64,000 nt of DNA from JBBSBL01 sp046330255. GTDB taxonomy: Bacteria; Actinomycetota; Thermoleophilia; Solirubrobacterales; Solirubrobacteraceae. The notes beneath the pieces are model-generated. The model had not been told where the DNA came from. It did no database searches and worked only from the letters and a program-made list of their open reading frames with translations. A program made the translations under genes and the position numbers. Location of the stretch: positions 496,001-560,000 of the forward strand of contig JAXLTC010000002.1 of assembly GCA_046330255.1 (NCBI GenBank). Reading direction: 5' to 3'. Shown here piece by piece: positions 42,789 through 50,444 of the stretch (the first letter of the stretch is position 1; the number at the start of each line of letters is the position of its first letter).

Positions 42789-44051
42789 ATGCCCGCCACT
42801 TCCGTCGACGTGTTCGCCAAGGCCCGCGACCACGATCGCGCCGACCTGCTGCGGTTCGCCCGGGAGGCGGACGTCCTCCCCTACTTCCGGCGCCTCGAAT
42901 CCCCGGCTGCGCCCGTCGTGGAGATGGAGGGGGCCGAGCGGGTCATGCTCGGCTCCAACAACTACCTCGGCCTGACCGGGGACCCCAGGGTCGTCGAGGG
43001 AGCCCGCGACGCGTTGGACCGCTACGGCACCGGGCTCACCGGCTCGCGCCTGCTGAACGGCACGATCGAGCTCCACCTCGAGCTCGAGCGGGAGCTCGCG
43101 GCCTGGATGGGCACCGACGACGCGATCGTCTTCACCACCGGCCACCAGGCGAACCTCGGCGCCCTCGGCACGATCCTCGGGCCGGCCGACACCGTCGTCG
43201 CCGACTCGGGAGACCACGCCTCGATCCTCGACGGCTGCCTCGTCTCCCGCGCCAAGCTGCGGCCCTTCCGCCACAACCGCGTCGACCGGCTCGAGCGCAC
43301 GCTCGAGCGGGCGGCGGCGGACGGGGGGGGCATCCTCGTGGTCGTCGACGGGCTGTTCTCGATGGAGGGGGACATCGCGCCGCTGCCCGAGATCGCCGAG
43401 CTGTGCGAGCGCTTCGGCGCGCGGCTGATGGTCGACGAGGCCCACGGGCTCGGCGTGCTCGGCGCGCGCGGCGCGGGCACCGCGGAGTTGCTCGGCGTCG
43501 AGGACCGCGTCGACCTGCGGATGGGCACCTTCTCCAAGGCGCTCGCCTCCTGCGGGGGCGTGATCGCCGGCCCGGCCGACGTGATCGACTATCTGCGCGT
43601 TTCCGCCCGCTCGTTCCTCTTCACGGCGGCGGCGGTGCCGGCGGCCATCGGCGCGACGCTCGCGGCGGTGCGGATCGCCCGGTCGCCCGAGGGGCCGGAA
43701 CTGTTCGCGCGGGTCCTCGACAACGCCGCCTATCTGCACGCCGGGCTCGCGGCGCTCGGCTACCTGGTGATCGAGCCCCAGCGCCTGCCGGACGGCCGGG
43801 AGATCGTGACCCCGATCATCCCGGTCGTGGTCGGCGACGACCTCCGCGCGGCGCTGCTGTGGAAGGCGCTCTACGACGCGGGCGTCTACGTCAACGTCGC
43901 CCTGCACCCGGCGGTGCCCCCGGCCGGCGCGCTGCTGCGCACCAGCGTCATGGCGACGCACACGCGCGAGGTCCTCGACCGCGCTCTGGCGGCCTTCGCG
44001 TCCGTCAAGCGCTCCTTCGAGGCCGAGCACGGGCCGCTGCCCGGCCCTTAG
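42789..44051 (+). CDS. Alpha-oxoamine synthase, serine palmitoyltransferase-like
   Basis: A 420-aa PLP enzyme of the alpha-oxoamine synthase family (SPT, KBL, AONS, ALAS). The N-terminal PYFRRLES and SNNYLGLTGDPRV, HASILDGC with the ring-stacking His, VDEAHG (Asp216) and the Schiff-base Lys250 in GTFSKALASCGG are all seen. The N-terminal form and the YGTGLTGSRLLNGT motif look closer to bacterial SPT than to BioF; no bio genes are nearby. It would condense serine with an acyl thioester to 3-ketosphinganine if SPT. It is divergent from the acyltransferase gene. Confidence 0.85.
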   Translation: MPATSVDVFAKARDHDRADLLRFAREADVLPYFRRLESPAAPVVEMEGAERVMLGSNNYLGLTGDPRVVEGARDALDRYGTGLTGSRLLNGTIELHLELERELAAWMGTDDAIVFTTGHQANLGALGTILGPADTVVADSGDHASILDGCLVSRAKLRPFRHNRVDRLERTLERAAADGGGILVVVDGLFSMEGDIAPLPEIAELCERFGARLMVDEAHGLGVLGARGAGTAELLGVEDRVDLRMGTFSKALASCGGVIAGPADVIDYLRVSARSFLFTAAAVPAAIGATLAAVRIARSPEGPELFARVLDNAAYLHAGLAALGYLVIEPQRLPDGREIVTPIIPVVVGDDLRAALLWKALYDAGVYVNVALHPAVPPAGALLRTSVMATHTREVLDRALAAFASVKRSFEAEHGPLPGP

Positions 44052-44388
44052 CGCGGCGCAGCGTCGGTCGTCCGTCCAGCGATTGGCGCGGACGTCAACG
44101 GCGTTACAACCCGTTTACAGAAAATCCACGCTCCTAGCGCACGATGCGCGCGGCGAGGCGTTGACCGACGCGCCCCGGCACACATAGCCTGCCTGGCACC
44201 GAACGGGACCGCGACCGCACCCCGGGCAGGCCGCCGAAGGCGCCGCCCACCGCCTCATGGGGACCAACGCCGCAATCCTGGATCGGGCCCTGGAGAGAAG
44301 GAGGCAGCCGACGCGCCGCGCGGCTTGCGCTGCCGCAATGTCAAAAGTCGTCGCGACGCGCGGCGAACTACGGAGGATGTGCGAACGG
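44052..44388. other. 337-base leader region before the IHF gene
   Basis: No gene is seen. A candidate promoter (44161-44190) would give an mRNA leader of roughly 190 bases. Short purine-rich tracts (GAGAGAAGGAGGCAG near 44292) could be an abortive ribosome site, but no good short frame follows. Confidence 0.5.
44161..44190 (+). promoter_or_regulatory. Promoter candidate of the IHF gene
   Basis: TTGACC (44161-44166), an 18-base spacer and TAGCCT (44185-44190) fit a housekeeping sigma promoter well. Confidence 0.5.
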
Positions 44389-44745
44389 ATGAGCATGACC
44401 GCGATCAGCACCCAGGAGCCACAGCACCTGCGCGCGCTCGAGCAGGCGAACCGCGTGCGGCTCGCCCGCGCCGAGTTGAAGCGCCGCATCTGCGAGGACG
44501 AGATCTCCGCCGCCGAGGTGCTGCTGCTGTGCCCGTGGGAGGCCGCGAGCATGACCGTGGCCGACGTGCTGACCTCCCAGCGGCGCTGGGGCGGGACGCG
44601 CTGCCGCAAGTTCCTCGCGGCGTTCCGCATCTCGGAGACCAAGACCGTGGGTTCGCTGACCGACCGTCAGCGCCGCGCCCTTGCCGCCCGCCTGGCCGCC
44701 GGCACCGGCACGAGGGTCGGCGGCTACGAGCTGGTCGGCGCCTGA
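44389..44745 (+). CDS. mihF: Actinobacterial integration host factor (mIHF-type, H2TH)
   Basis: A 118-aa nucleoid protein. The basic helix NRVRLARAELKRRI is followed by an S13-like helix-two-turns-helix (WGGTRCRKFLAAFRISETKT, VGSLTDRQRRALAARLA), the DNA-binding fold of mycobacterial mIHF and Streptomyces sIHF. ATG 44389 is preferred: GGAGG stands 12 bases upstream, and the product length is near the family's ~105. ATG 44377 or 44395 are alternatives. Its 3' end overlaps the VOC gene by 22 bases. Confidence 0.9.
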   Translation: MSMTAISTQEPQHLRALEQANRVRLARAELKRRICEDEISAAEVLLLCPWEAASMTVADVLTSQRRWGGTRCRKFLAAFRISETKTVGSLTDRQRRALAARLAAGTGTRVGGYELVGA

Positions 44746-45176
44746 GCGACCGTCGCCGTGATCTCGAGTATGTGCGCGTCGGGATCGCGCAGGTAGATCG
44801 AGCGCAGGCCCCCGCGCGCGAAGACATCGCTCACCGGCACGCCGTGCGCCGTGAGGTGCTCGCGCCACGCGTCGACCTCCTCGGGTGAGCTCACGGCGAG
44901 CGCGAGGTGGTGAGTCGAGCCCGCGCCGGCCCACCCGGCCGCCATCGACGGATACTCCAGGAAGCTGAGCAGCGTCCCCGGCGTGCCCCGCTCGTCGCCG
45001 AACCAGAAGTGCCGCGTGCCGGGATCGTCCTCGCTCTCACCCGCGCGCACGAGCGTGAGGCCGAGCAGGTCGCGGTAGAACGCGGTCGTCTCCCGCAGGT
45101 CCCGGCAGATCAGCGTGACGTGGTGGATCCCCGCGATCCGCATGCGGCGCGGCTGGTCGGGGCCGCCGGCGCTCAC
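44724..45176 (-). CDS. VOC-superfamily (glyoxalase/dioxygenase-like) protein
   Basis: A 150-aa protein with two beta-alpha-beta-beta-beta modules. IHHVTLICRDLRETTAFYRD supplies the first metal His, STHHLALAVSSPEEVDAW the second and LRDPDAHILEI the Glu. It is a metal-dependent lyase or dioxygenase of unknown substrate. GTG 45176 overlaps the upstream membrane-protein stop. A shorter start at the later Met (MRIAGIHH) is possible. Confidence 0.82.
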   Translation of the reverse strand: MSAGGPDQPRRMRIAGIHHVTLICRDLRETTAFYRDLLGLTLVRAGESEDDPGTRHFWFGDERGTPGTLLSFLEYPSMAAGWAGAGSTHHLALAVSSPEEVDAWREHLTAHGVPVSDVFARGGLRSIYLRDPDAHILEITATVAQAPTSS

Positions 45177-45646
45177 CTGAACGAGAGCCCGCCGGAGCGG
45201 CGGCGGAAGATCTCGCGCAGCGCGAAGAACGCCGTTGCGAAGACGGCTGCGCCGGCGGGCAGGAACGCGATCTTCGGCACGCCGGCGAAGAAGAGCGCGC
45301 CGGCGACGATGACCGCGGGCACGAGCGCCAGGACCGTCGTGTGCGATCGGTAGCCCGCGAGATGCTCGCGGATCGAGACCTCGAGCCCCGCGAGCGATCC
45401 CAGCGCACAGCCCGTCATCAGCAGGATCACGCCGGTGCGGCCTCCGCGGATCAGGCCCCAGGCCCCGATCCCGATCGCCACGAGGACCATCATCTCCACG
45501 AGCGGGAAGGATCCCCAGGGCGCCGGCGGCGCCTCCTCGCGGCGTGAGCGGCGCCGCGGCGGCGCCGCCGCGGGCTGGCGCGGGGCGGGCGCGCCCGTCC
45601 CGGCTCGCGCGGGAGCGGTCGCTCGTTTGCGGCTGCGGCGTCCCAC
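45173..45646 (-). CDS. Predicted four-helix membrane protein
   Basis: A 157-aa protein. The first ~45 residues are basic and proline-rich (cytoplasmic). Four hydrophobic segments follow: LVEMMVLVAIGIGAWGLI, VILLMTGCALGSLAGL, VLALVPAVIVAGALFF and LPAGAAVFATAFFAL. No family is recognised. It is coupled to the VOC gene by GTGA and lies eight bases after the gene at 45655. Confidence 0.65.
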   Translation of the reverse strand: MGRRSRKRATAPARAGTGAPAPRQPAAAPPRRRSRREEAPPAPWGSFPLVEMMVLVAIGIGAWGLIRGGRTGVILLMTGCALGSLAGLEVSIREHLAGYRSHTTVLALVPAVIVAGALFFAGVPKIAFLPAGAAVFATAFFALREIFRRRSGGLSFR

Positions 45647-45654
45647 GGCTCAGA

Positions 45655-46164
45655 TCACCGGCCGGTCCCGGGCGCCCCGGGACCGGTGGCTAAGGGACAG
45701 CCGGAGGAGACCTTGACCTGCCACCACCCCATCATCATGCCGAGCAGGCCCAGGCGGGGGCGAACATGCCAGTGCCCGCACCCCGGCAGGCCGACGTCCT
45801 CGCGCGAGACACGGACCCACTTGTGGCGCGCGGGCTCGAGCAGCATCCGCTCGAGCAGGAGCCGCGCGCGCTCCTGCTCCTCGGCGCGCAGCGCGAGGTC
45901 GCCGCGGGCCGTGGCGAGGCGATCGGCGAGGTCGTCGCGGATGCGCTCGAGCTCGCCCAGCGAGAGCAGCCGCGGGCCGCCGGCGGGCGCAATTGCGCGC
46001 GGCGCTTCGAGCCTCGCCGGATAGGCGGCGACGACCGCGGCGGCGAGCTCCGACTCGATGCGGGCGATCTGCCCTCGCAGCGTCCGGCGCGCGTCCCGCT
46101 CGCCGGGCGGGGCGCTCGTGCGGGTCCTCGCCGGGGCCGTCGGTACCTGCTCCAGCAGGGCCAT
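45655..46164 (-). CDS. Conserved hypothetical protein with coiled coil and Cys/His C-terminus
   Basis: A 169-aa protein. The N-terminal ~120 residues hold long charged helices (LRGQIARIESELAAAVVAAY and LERIRDDLADRLATARGDLA), likely a coiled coil. The last ~40 residues contain a compact motif, GCGHWHVRPRLGLLGMMMGW and VKVSSGCPL, with spaced Cys and His that could bind metal. A strong GGAGGTG ribosome site precedes ATG 46164. A TGG-TAGACT extended -10 lies further upstream (46193-46198). Confidence 0.7.
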   Translation of the reverse strand: MALLEQVPTAPARTRTSAPPGERDARRTLRGQIARIESELAAAVVAAYPARLEAPRAIAPAGGPRLLSLGELERIRDDLADRLATARGDLALRAEEQERARLLLERMLLEPARHKWVRVSREDVGLPGCGHWHVRPRLGLLGMMMGWWQVKVSSGCPLATGPGAPGTGR

Positions 46165-46376
46165 CGCGACACCTCCTCTCGTACGGGCGAGTCTACCAGC
46201 GCGATCGGGCGCCGAGACGGAGCTCTGCACCGGCGGGCAACGGCATCGGGGAAGGGCCCGGACGGAGCGCGCCAGGGGTAAGCGTCCGGCCTGGGTGGCG
46301 CATAGCGACACCAGGGCGGGACACTTCGCAGCGGCGCCGTCGCAGCGGACGCCGCACGGCACGGAAACAGGACGGC

Positions 46377-47018
46377 CTAGGTCCCGAGCAGCTCCGCGCA
46401 GGTCCACAGCGCCTCCTCGGCGTGGATCTCGGGGACTCCCTCCACCATCACGGTGAAAAGCCGTGCGCGCCTGCCGCGCCTGCCGAGCGCGACATCCGGC
46501 GGGGGCTCCCCGAAAAGCTCGGCGACCGCGCGGCGTGCGTCGGCCACCACGAGCCGGCCGGCCGGCACCGGCAGCGCGCGAGCGCCCTCCCCGAGCGCAT
46601 CGTCGCCGGCGGCGGGACGGATGCCGAGCGGGCCGTCCAGTGCCTCGTCGTCCAGCACCCACACCGGTACCCCGGTCTCGACGACGGCGATCGTGCACGC
46701 GTCGTCGACGAGGCCCGCCGAGCGGAAGCCACCGCTGAGCAGGCGCCGCAGCACCGCCGCCTCGGCCGGCGGCGGGTCGCGGTCCGGGTCGAGTCCGACC
46801 TGGCGATAGAACGCGCGGTAGGCGGCCGGGACCGGCGACTGGCGCAGCGCCACCGCGCCTGCGCCCCGGATGCGGCCCGCGAGGTGGTCGAGCCGCTCGC
46901 GCACGGCGCGCGGGCTCGGCCCCGGCGTCACGTCGAGCCCGGCCTCCAGCAGCTCGAGTCGCGGCAGCTCCTCGGCGAGCTCCCGCGCGACCCACCCCCG
47001 CCGCGCCTCCTCGCTCAC
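46377..47018 (-). CDS. B3/B4-domain protein (PheRS beta-like editing fold)
   Basis: A 213-aa protein made of the B3/B4 tRNA-editing fold alone. PVPAAYRAFYRQVGLDPDRD, AEAAVLRRLLSGGF and LVDDACTIAVVETGVPV are the conserved strands and helices of free-standing B3/B4 proteins. These probably hydrolyse mischarged tRNA or D-aminoacyl species. GTG 47018 overlaps the thioredoxin-like stop. It is the last gene of the MMPL-thioredoxin-B3/B4 run. Confidence 0.82.
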   Translation of the reverse strand: MSEEARRGWVARELAEELPRLELLEAGLDVTPGPSPRAVRERLDHLAGRIRGAGAVALRQSPVPAAYRAFYRQVGLDPDRDPPPAEAAVLRRLLSGGFRSAGLVDDACTIAVVETGVPVWVLDDEALDGPLGIRPAAGDDALGEGARALPVPAGRLVVADARRAVAELFGEPPPDVALGRRGRRARLFTVMVEGVPEIHAEEALWTCAELLGT

Positions 47019-47674
47019 GGCCGGCCCGCTGACAGGCGGCGCACGTCGCGCTCGAGACGACCCGTGGCGAGCGTCCCGTCGCCCAGCGTCACGTCCGCGA
47101 CGCGCCCCCCGGCGCGCACGAACACGACGGTCGGGCACACCGCGATCCCGTAGAGGTTGGCGACCGCGCCGTCGCGGTCGTAGGCGACCGGGAACGTCCA
47201 TCCCCGCGCGCGGACCAGCCTCCGCAGCGCGCCCCGGTCGCCGCGGATCGCGACGGCGGCGAAGGCCACGCCCGGGTTGCGCGCCGCGACCCGCTGCATC
47301 GTGTCGAGCTGGGCGCGGCAATCCGCGGCGGGCGTGGCGAAGAACGCCAGCACCGCCGGCCGGCGAGCGGCGAGCTCGCAGCTGTTGAGCGCCCGTGGGT
47401 CGCGCACCGAGCAGGCCGCCACGCGCGCGCCGGCCCCCGCGCGCGGCGCGACGTTCGCGTCGCCGGAGAGGTCGCTGGTCGCGATCGGCGCGGCGAAGGC
47501 GGGCAGCCGGGAACCCGGTGCGGGACCGCGCGACCCCGGGCCGCGCGTGCTGAGCGTGTTGAGCGTGATGTAGGCGACGATCGCGAGGCCGGCCACGACG
47601 GCGATCCAGCCGTAGCGGGCGGAGCCGGGCCGCCGTACGGGATCGCGCCCCGAGGCGCGCTCGGGGTCGCTCAC
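47015..47674 (-). CDS. Membrane-anchored thioredoxin-like (TlpA/AhpC) protein lacking CxxC
   Basis: A 219-aa protein with one N-terminal helix (WIAVVAGLAIVAYITLNTL) and an extracytoplasmic thioredoxin domain. At the active site, where WCxxC is expected, the sequence is TPAADCRAQL: only the second Cys remains. The cis-Pro region is AVCPTVVFV, with a Cys before it. Two further Cys stand in the N-terminal insertion (AACSV and NSCEL). It may therefore act as a peroxiredoxin-like or binding protein, not a standard disulfide reductase. GTG 47674 overlaps the MMPL stop. Confidence 0.78.
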   Translation of the reverse strand: MSDPERASGRDPVRRPGSARYGWIAVVAGLAIVAYITLNTLSTRGPGSRGPAPGSRLPAFAAPIATSDLSGDANVAPRAGAGARVAACSVRDPRALNSCELAARRPAVLAFFATPAADCRAQLDTMQRVAARNPGVAFAAVAIRGDRGALRRLVRARGWTFPVAYDRDGAVANLYGIAVCPTVVFVRAGGRVADVTLGDGTLATGRLERDVRRLSAGRP

Positions 47675-50367
47675 CCCACCGGCGCCCGGCCGGGCGCCCC
47701 GGGCCGGGGCCACGGGCGACGCAGCCGCTCGCGCAGCGCGCCCGGCTCGGCGAGCGCGAGGACCGCCGGGAGCACGACGAGCACTCCGAGGAGCGCGGCG
47801 ACGAGGTCGATGACCGTCACGACGCCGAACTCACGCAGCATCCGGATGTCGGAGAGGATCAGCACGCCGAAGCCGGCGATCACCGTGATGGCGGACGCGA
47901 CCACCGCCGCGCCGGTCAACCGATAGGTCCGGCGCAGCGCGTCGCTCAGGTCCAGGCCGCGCGCGCGCTCGGCGCGGAAGCGCTCGGAGAGCAGCACGCT
48001 GAACTCCGTCGATATGGCGAGCACCAGCGCGCCGAGCGTGGCGGACATCGGGTTCAGCGGGATCCGGACAGCCCACAGCAGCAGCGCCGACCAGCCGGTC
48101 GCGAGCACGATCGGCGCGAGCGGCACCAGGACGCGGCGCGGACGGCGGAACAGGAGCAGCAGCACCGCGGCGATCGCCAGCAGCCCGGCGAGGAGCATCA
48201 GCGCGCGGCGCCCGGGCGCCGCGACGCGCTCGTTGGCCGCCGCCGCGACCACCGGCAGTCCCGCAAGCTCGGCGCGGATCCCCGGCGGTGGCCGCAGCCG
48301 CGCGCGCATGTCGTCGATCACTCGCTGCTGGTCGGCCAGGGGGAGCAACCTGATCCCGAAGGCCATCGTCGCGGCGGTGCGGTCGCGCGTTATCACCGCC
48401 TGCGAGAAGTACGGCGGGACGGCGGCGAGCAACGCCTCGATCGCCTGGCGGCTCGAGGCGACGCCGCGGGCGCGGAAGAGGTCGGGGAGCGAGAGCGCCG
48501 GGCACAGGGTCGCGGCGCCGCAGCCGCGCGCCTCGGCGTAGCCGTAGCGCCGAAGCAGCCCGCGCTGGTAGCCCGCCATCCAGCGCACGACCGCCGGGCG
48601 CGTCAGGTCACGCCCGCGGACCACCACGTCGACCTCCCCGGCGACGCCGGTGTCGCGCTGGAGCGTGCGCACGTCGCGCAGGGCCGGGAGGTCGCCCGGC
48701 ACGAGCCGCGTGATGTCCGAGTCCACGCGCGTTCGCCAGTCGAGCGCCCAGCCGATCGCGGCGAGCGCCAGCGCGGCGAGCAGCACCCGGCCGGGACGCC
48801 GGAGGGCCAGCGCGACCGCGCCGCGCGCAACCGCGGGGAGGGCACGCACGCCCGGCACACCGCGCAGCAGGTCTCCGGCGCCGCGCGCCGCCGAATCGGC
48901 GCCCTCGGCCGCCCGGCGACCCCACCGCGCGGCACCCCTCGCCCATCCGCTCGCGGCCGGCAGGCCCATCGCGGCCGGCACGGCGAGCAGCGTGCACGCG
49001 AACGCGACCAGCACGCCCGCGACCAGCAGCAGCCCGAAGCCCCGCACCATCGGGACCGGGGAGAGCGCAAGCGCCGCGAAGCCGGCGACGGTCGCCAGGC
49101 CGGCCGCGGCGATCGCCGGGCCGCCCGAGCCGGCCCCCGCGGCCACCGCCGCGCGGCGCCCGGCGCCCGCCTCCTCCGCCTCGCGCATGCGCGACTGGAA
49201 CTGGACCGCGTAGTCGACCGCCAGCCCGATCAGCACGGGCAGCACCGCGATCGCCGCCACGGTCAGCGGCGCGCCGATCGCGGCCATCGCGCCGAACGTG
49301 ATGCCGCCCGCGGCGAGCGCGATCGCCAGCGGAAGCAGCCGCAGCCTGGTCCGGAAGGCGAGCGCCAGCGCGGCCGCCATGACGACCAGCGCCACGGCGA
49401 GCAGCCCCAGCAGCGACGAGGTCAGGCTACGGGCGAGGGAGTCGAGCAGCACGGGCGCGCCCGTGACCACGTAGCGGCTCCCGCGCCGCGGCTGGAAGCC
49501 GCGCATCTCGGTGGCGGCGCGCACGAGTCCGATCGCGCGCGCCCGAGCGGCGTCCGAGAGCCCGGGCCTGAGCCGGACCTGCACGAGCGCCGCGTCGCGG
49601 CTGGGGAACAGGTATGCGAAGCGCGCCTTGGGGACGTCGGAGCCGCGCGCCGGGTCGAAGACGACCTGCGCGATGAACGCCGGGTCCGACAGTGACGGGA
49701 GCCGCTGCAGCCCGGAGGCCACGGCGAGCCTGGCCAGCCGCGCCGCCGCGGCCTGCTGCGCGGCCGCTCCGGCCGCCTGCGCGCGCGCCGCCTGCTGTGC
49801 GGGCGCCAGGCCCTGGCGCGCGGCCTGGCGCCGCGCGGCGTCTCGGGCGCGCCTCACCGACTCCCCGGCGCCCGCAAGCTCGCTGCGGAACTCGGAGCCG
49901 ATCTGGGCGACCGCCTCGCTCAGGAAGGTCCCGGGGCCGTAGACGACCCGCACGCTGCCCGTGCGCGCGAGCGTCGCGCAGGGACCGCGGGGCCCGCCCG
50001 CCGGGGCGGCGCCCTCGGGGACGCGCCCCGCGAGGCAGCCCTCGAGCCCGATCAGGCGCTGGAGGTCGCCTGTCAGCAGGAGGTTCGGCAGATAGCCGCG
50101 GACGAGCACGAGGATCGCGTCGTCGCCGAAGTCGCGGCGGTAGGCCTGCGTCGCGCGGTACTCCGGCGCCGATCGCGGCAGCAGCGTGTCCGCGCCCGCG
50201 CTCGCCTGCAGCCGCGTGGCCGCGATGCCTCCGGCCAATGCCACGCAGGCGAGGATCCCGAGCACCGGCAGGGGCCGGGCCGCGGCCCACGCGGCGGTGC
50301 GGCGCAGGGCGCGCGCCGCACCGTCCGGCCCCTCGCCCTCAGGCTCGCCGGGACGCTCGCCGTCCAT
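47671..50367 (-). CDS. MMPL/RND-family transporter (HpnN-like)
   Basis: An 898-aa membrane protein with two RND half-modules. Each has one helix, a large extracytoplasmic domain and a five-helix bundle (first bundle about 330-500, second about 740-880). The first periplasmic domain has an unusual Ala/Gln/Arg-rich helix insertion (about 165-215). LPVLIGLAVDYAVQFQSRMR is the conserved proton-relay helix. The family exports lipids such as hopanoids or mycolates. A TAGCCT -10 seven bases before ATG 50367 suggests it is also transcribed separately from the mce genes just upstream. Confidence 0.9.
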   Translation of the reverse strand: MDGERPGEPEGEGPDGAARALRRTAAWAAARPLPVLGILACVALAGGIAATRLQASAGADTLLPRSAPEYRATQAYRRDFGDDAILVLVRGYLPNLLLTGDLQRLIGLEGCLAGRVPEGAAPAGGPRGPCATLARTGSVRVVYGPGTFLSEAVAQIGSEFRSELAGAGESVRRARDAARRQAARQGLAPAQQAARAQAAGAAAQQAAAARLARLAVASGLQRLPSLSDPAFIAQVVFDPARGSDVPKARFAYLFPSRDAALVQVRLRPGLSDAARARAIGLVRAATEMRGFQPRRGSRYVVTGAPVLLDSLARSLTSSLLGLLAVALVVMAAALALAFRTRLRLLPLAIALAAGGITFGAMAAIGAPLTVAAIAVLPVLIGLAVDYAVQFQSRMREAEEAGAGRRAAVAAGAGSGGPAIAAAGLATVAGFAALALSPVPMVRGFGLLLVAGVLVAFACTLLAVPAAMGLPAASGWARGAARWGRRAAEGADSAARGAGDLLRGVPGVRALPAVARGAVALALRRPGRVLLAALALAAIGWALDWRTRVDSDITRLVPGDLPALRDVRTLQRDTGVAGEVDVVVRGRDLTRPAVVRWMAGYQRGLLRRYGYAEARGCGAATLCPALSLPDLFRARGVASSRQAIEALLAAVPPYFSQAVITRDRTAATMAFGIRLLPLADQQRVIDDMRARLRPPPGIRAELAGLPVVAAAANERVAAPGRRALMLLAGLLAIAAVLLLLFRRPRRVLVPLAPIVLATGWSALLLWAVRIPLNPMSATLGALVLAISTEFSVLLSERFRAERARGLDLSDALRRTYRLTGAAVVASAITVIAGFGVLILSDIRMLREFGVVTVIDLVAALLGVLVVLPAVLALAEPGALRERLRRPWPRPGAPGRAPVG

Positions 50368-50374
50368 GGCGGGC

Positions 50375-50380
50375 AGGCTA
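50375..50380 (-). promoter_or_regulatory. -10 element of the MMPL gene
   Basis: TAGCCT on the minus strand seven bases before ATG 50367. Confidence 0.45.
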
Positions 50381-50444
50381 GATGGTCGCCGCGCGGCGCG
50401 CGCAAGGGCCGGGCCGGGTCATACCGGCCCGCCACCGGCGCCGC

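Noticed and set aside
42789..44051. BioF (8-amino-7-oxononanoate synthase) for biotin synthesis
   Set aside because: No other biotin genes are present, and the N-terminal and active-site surroundings look more SPT-like with an adjacent bCerS-like gene. It remains a possible alternative.
44257..44388. Upstream ATG at 44257 as the IHF start
   Set aside because: It would add 44 residues without similarity to the family, and there is no ribosome-binding site.
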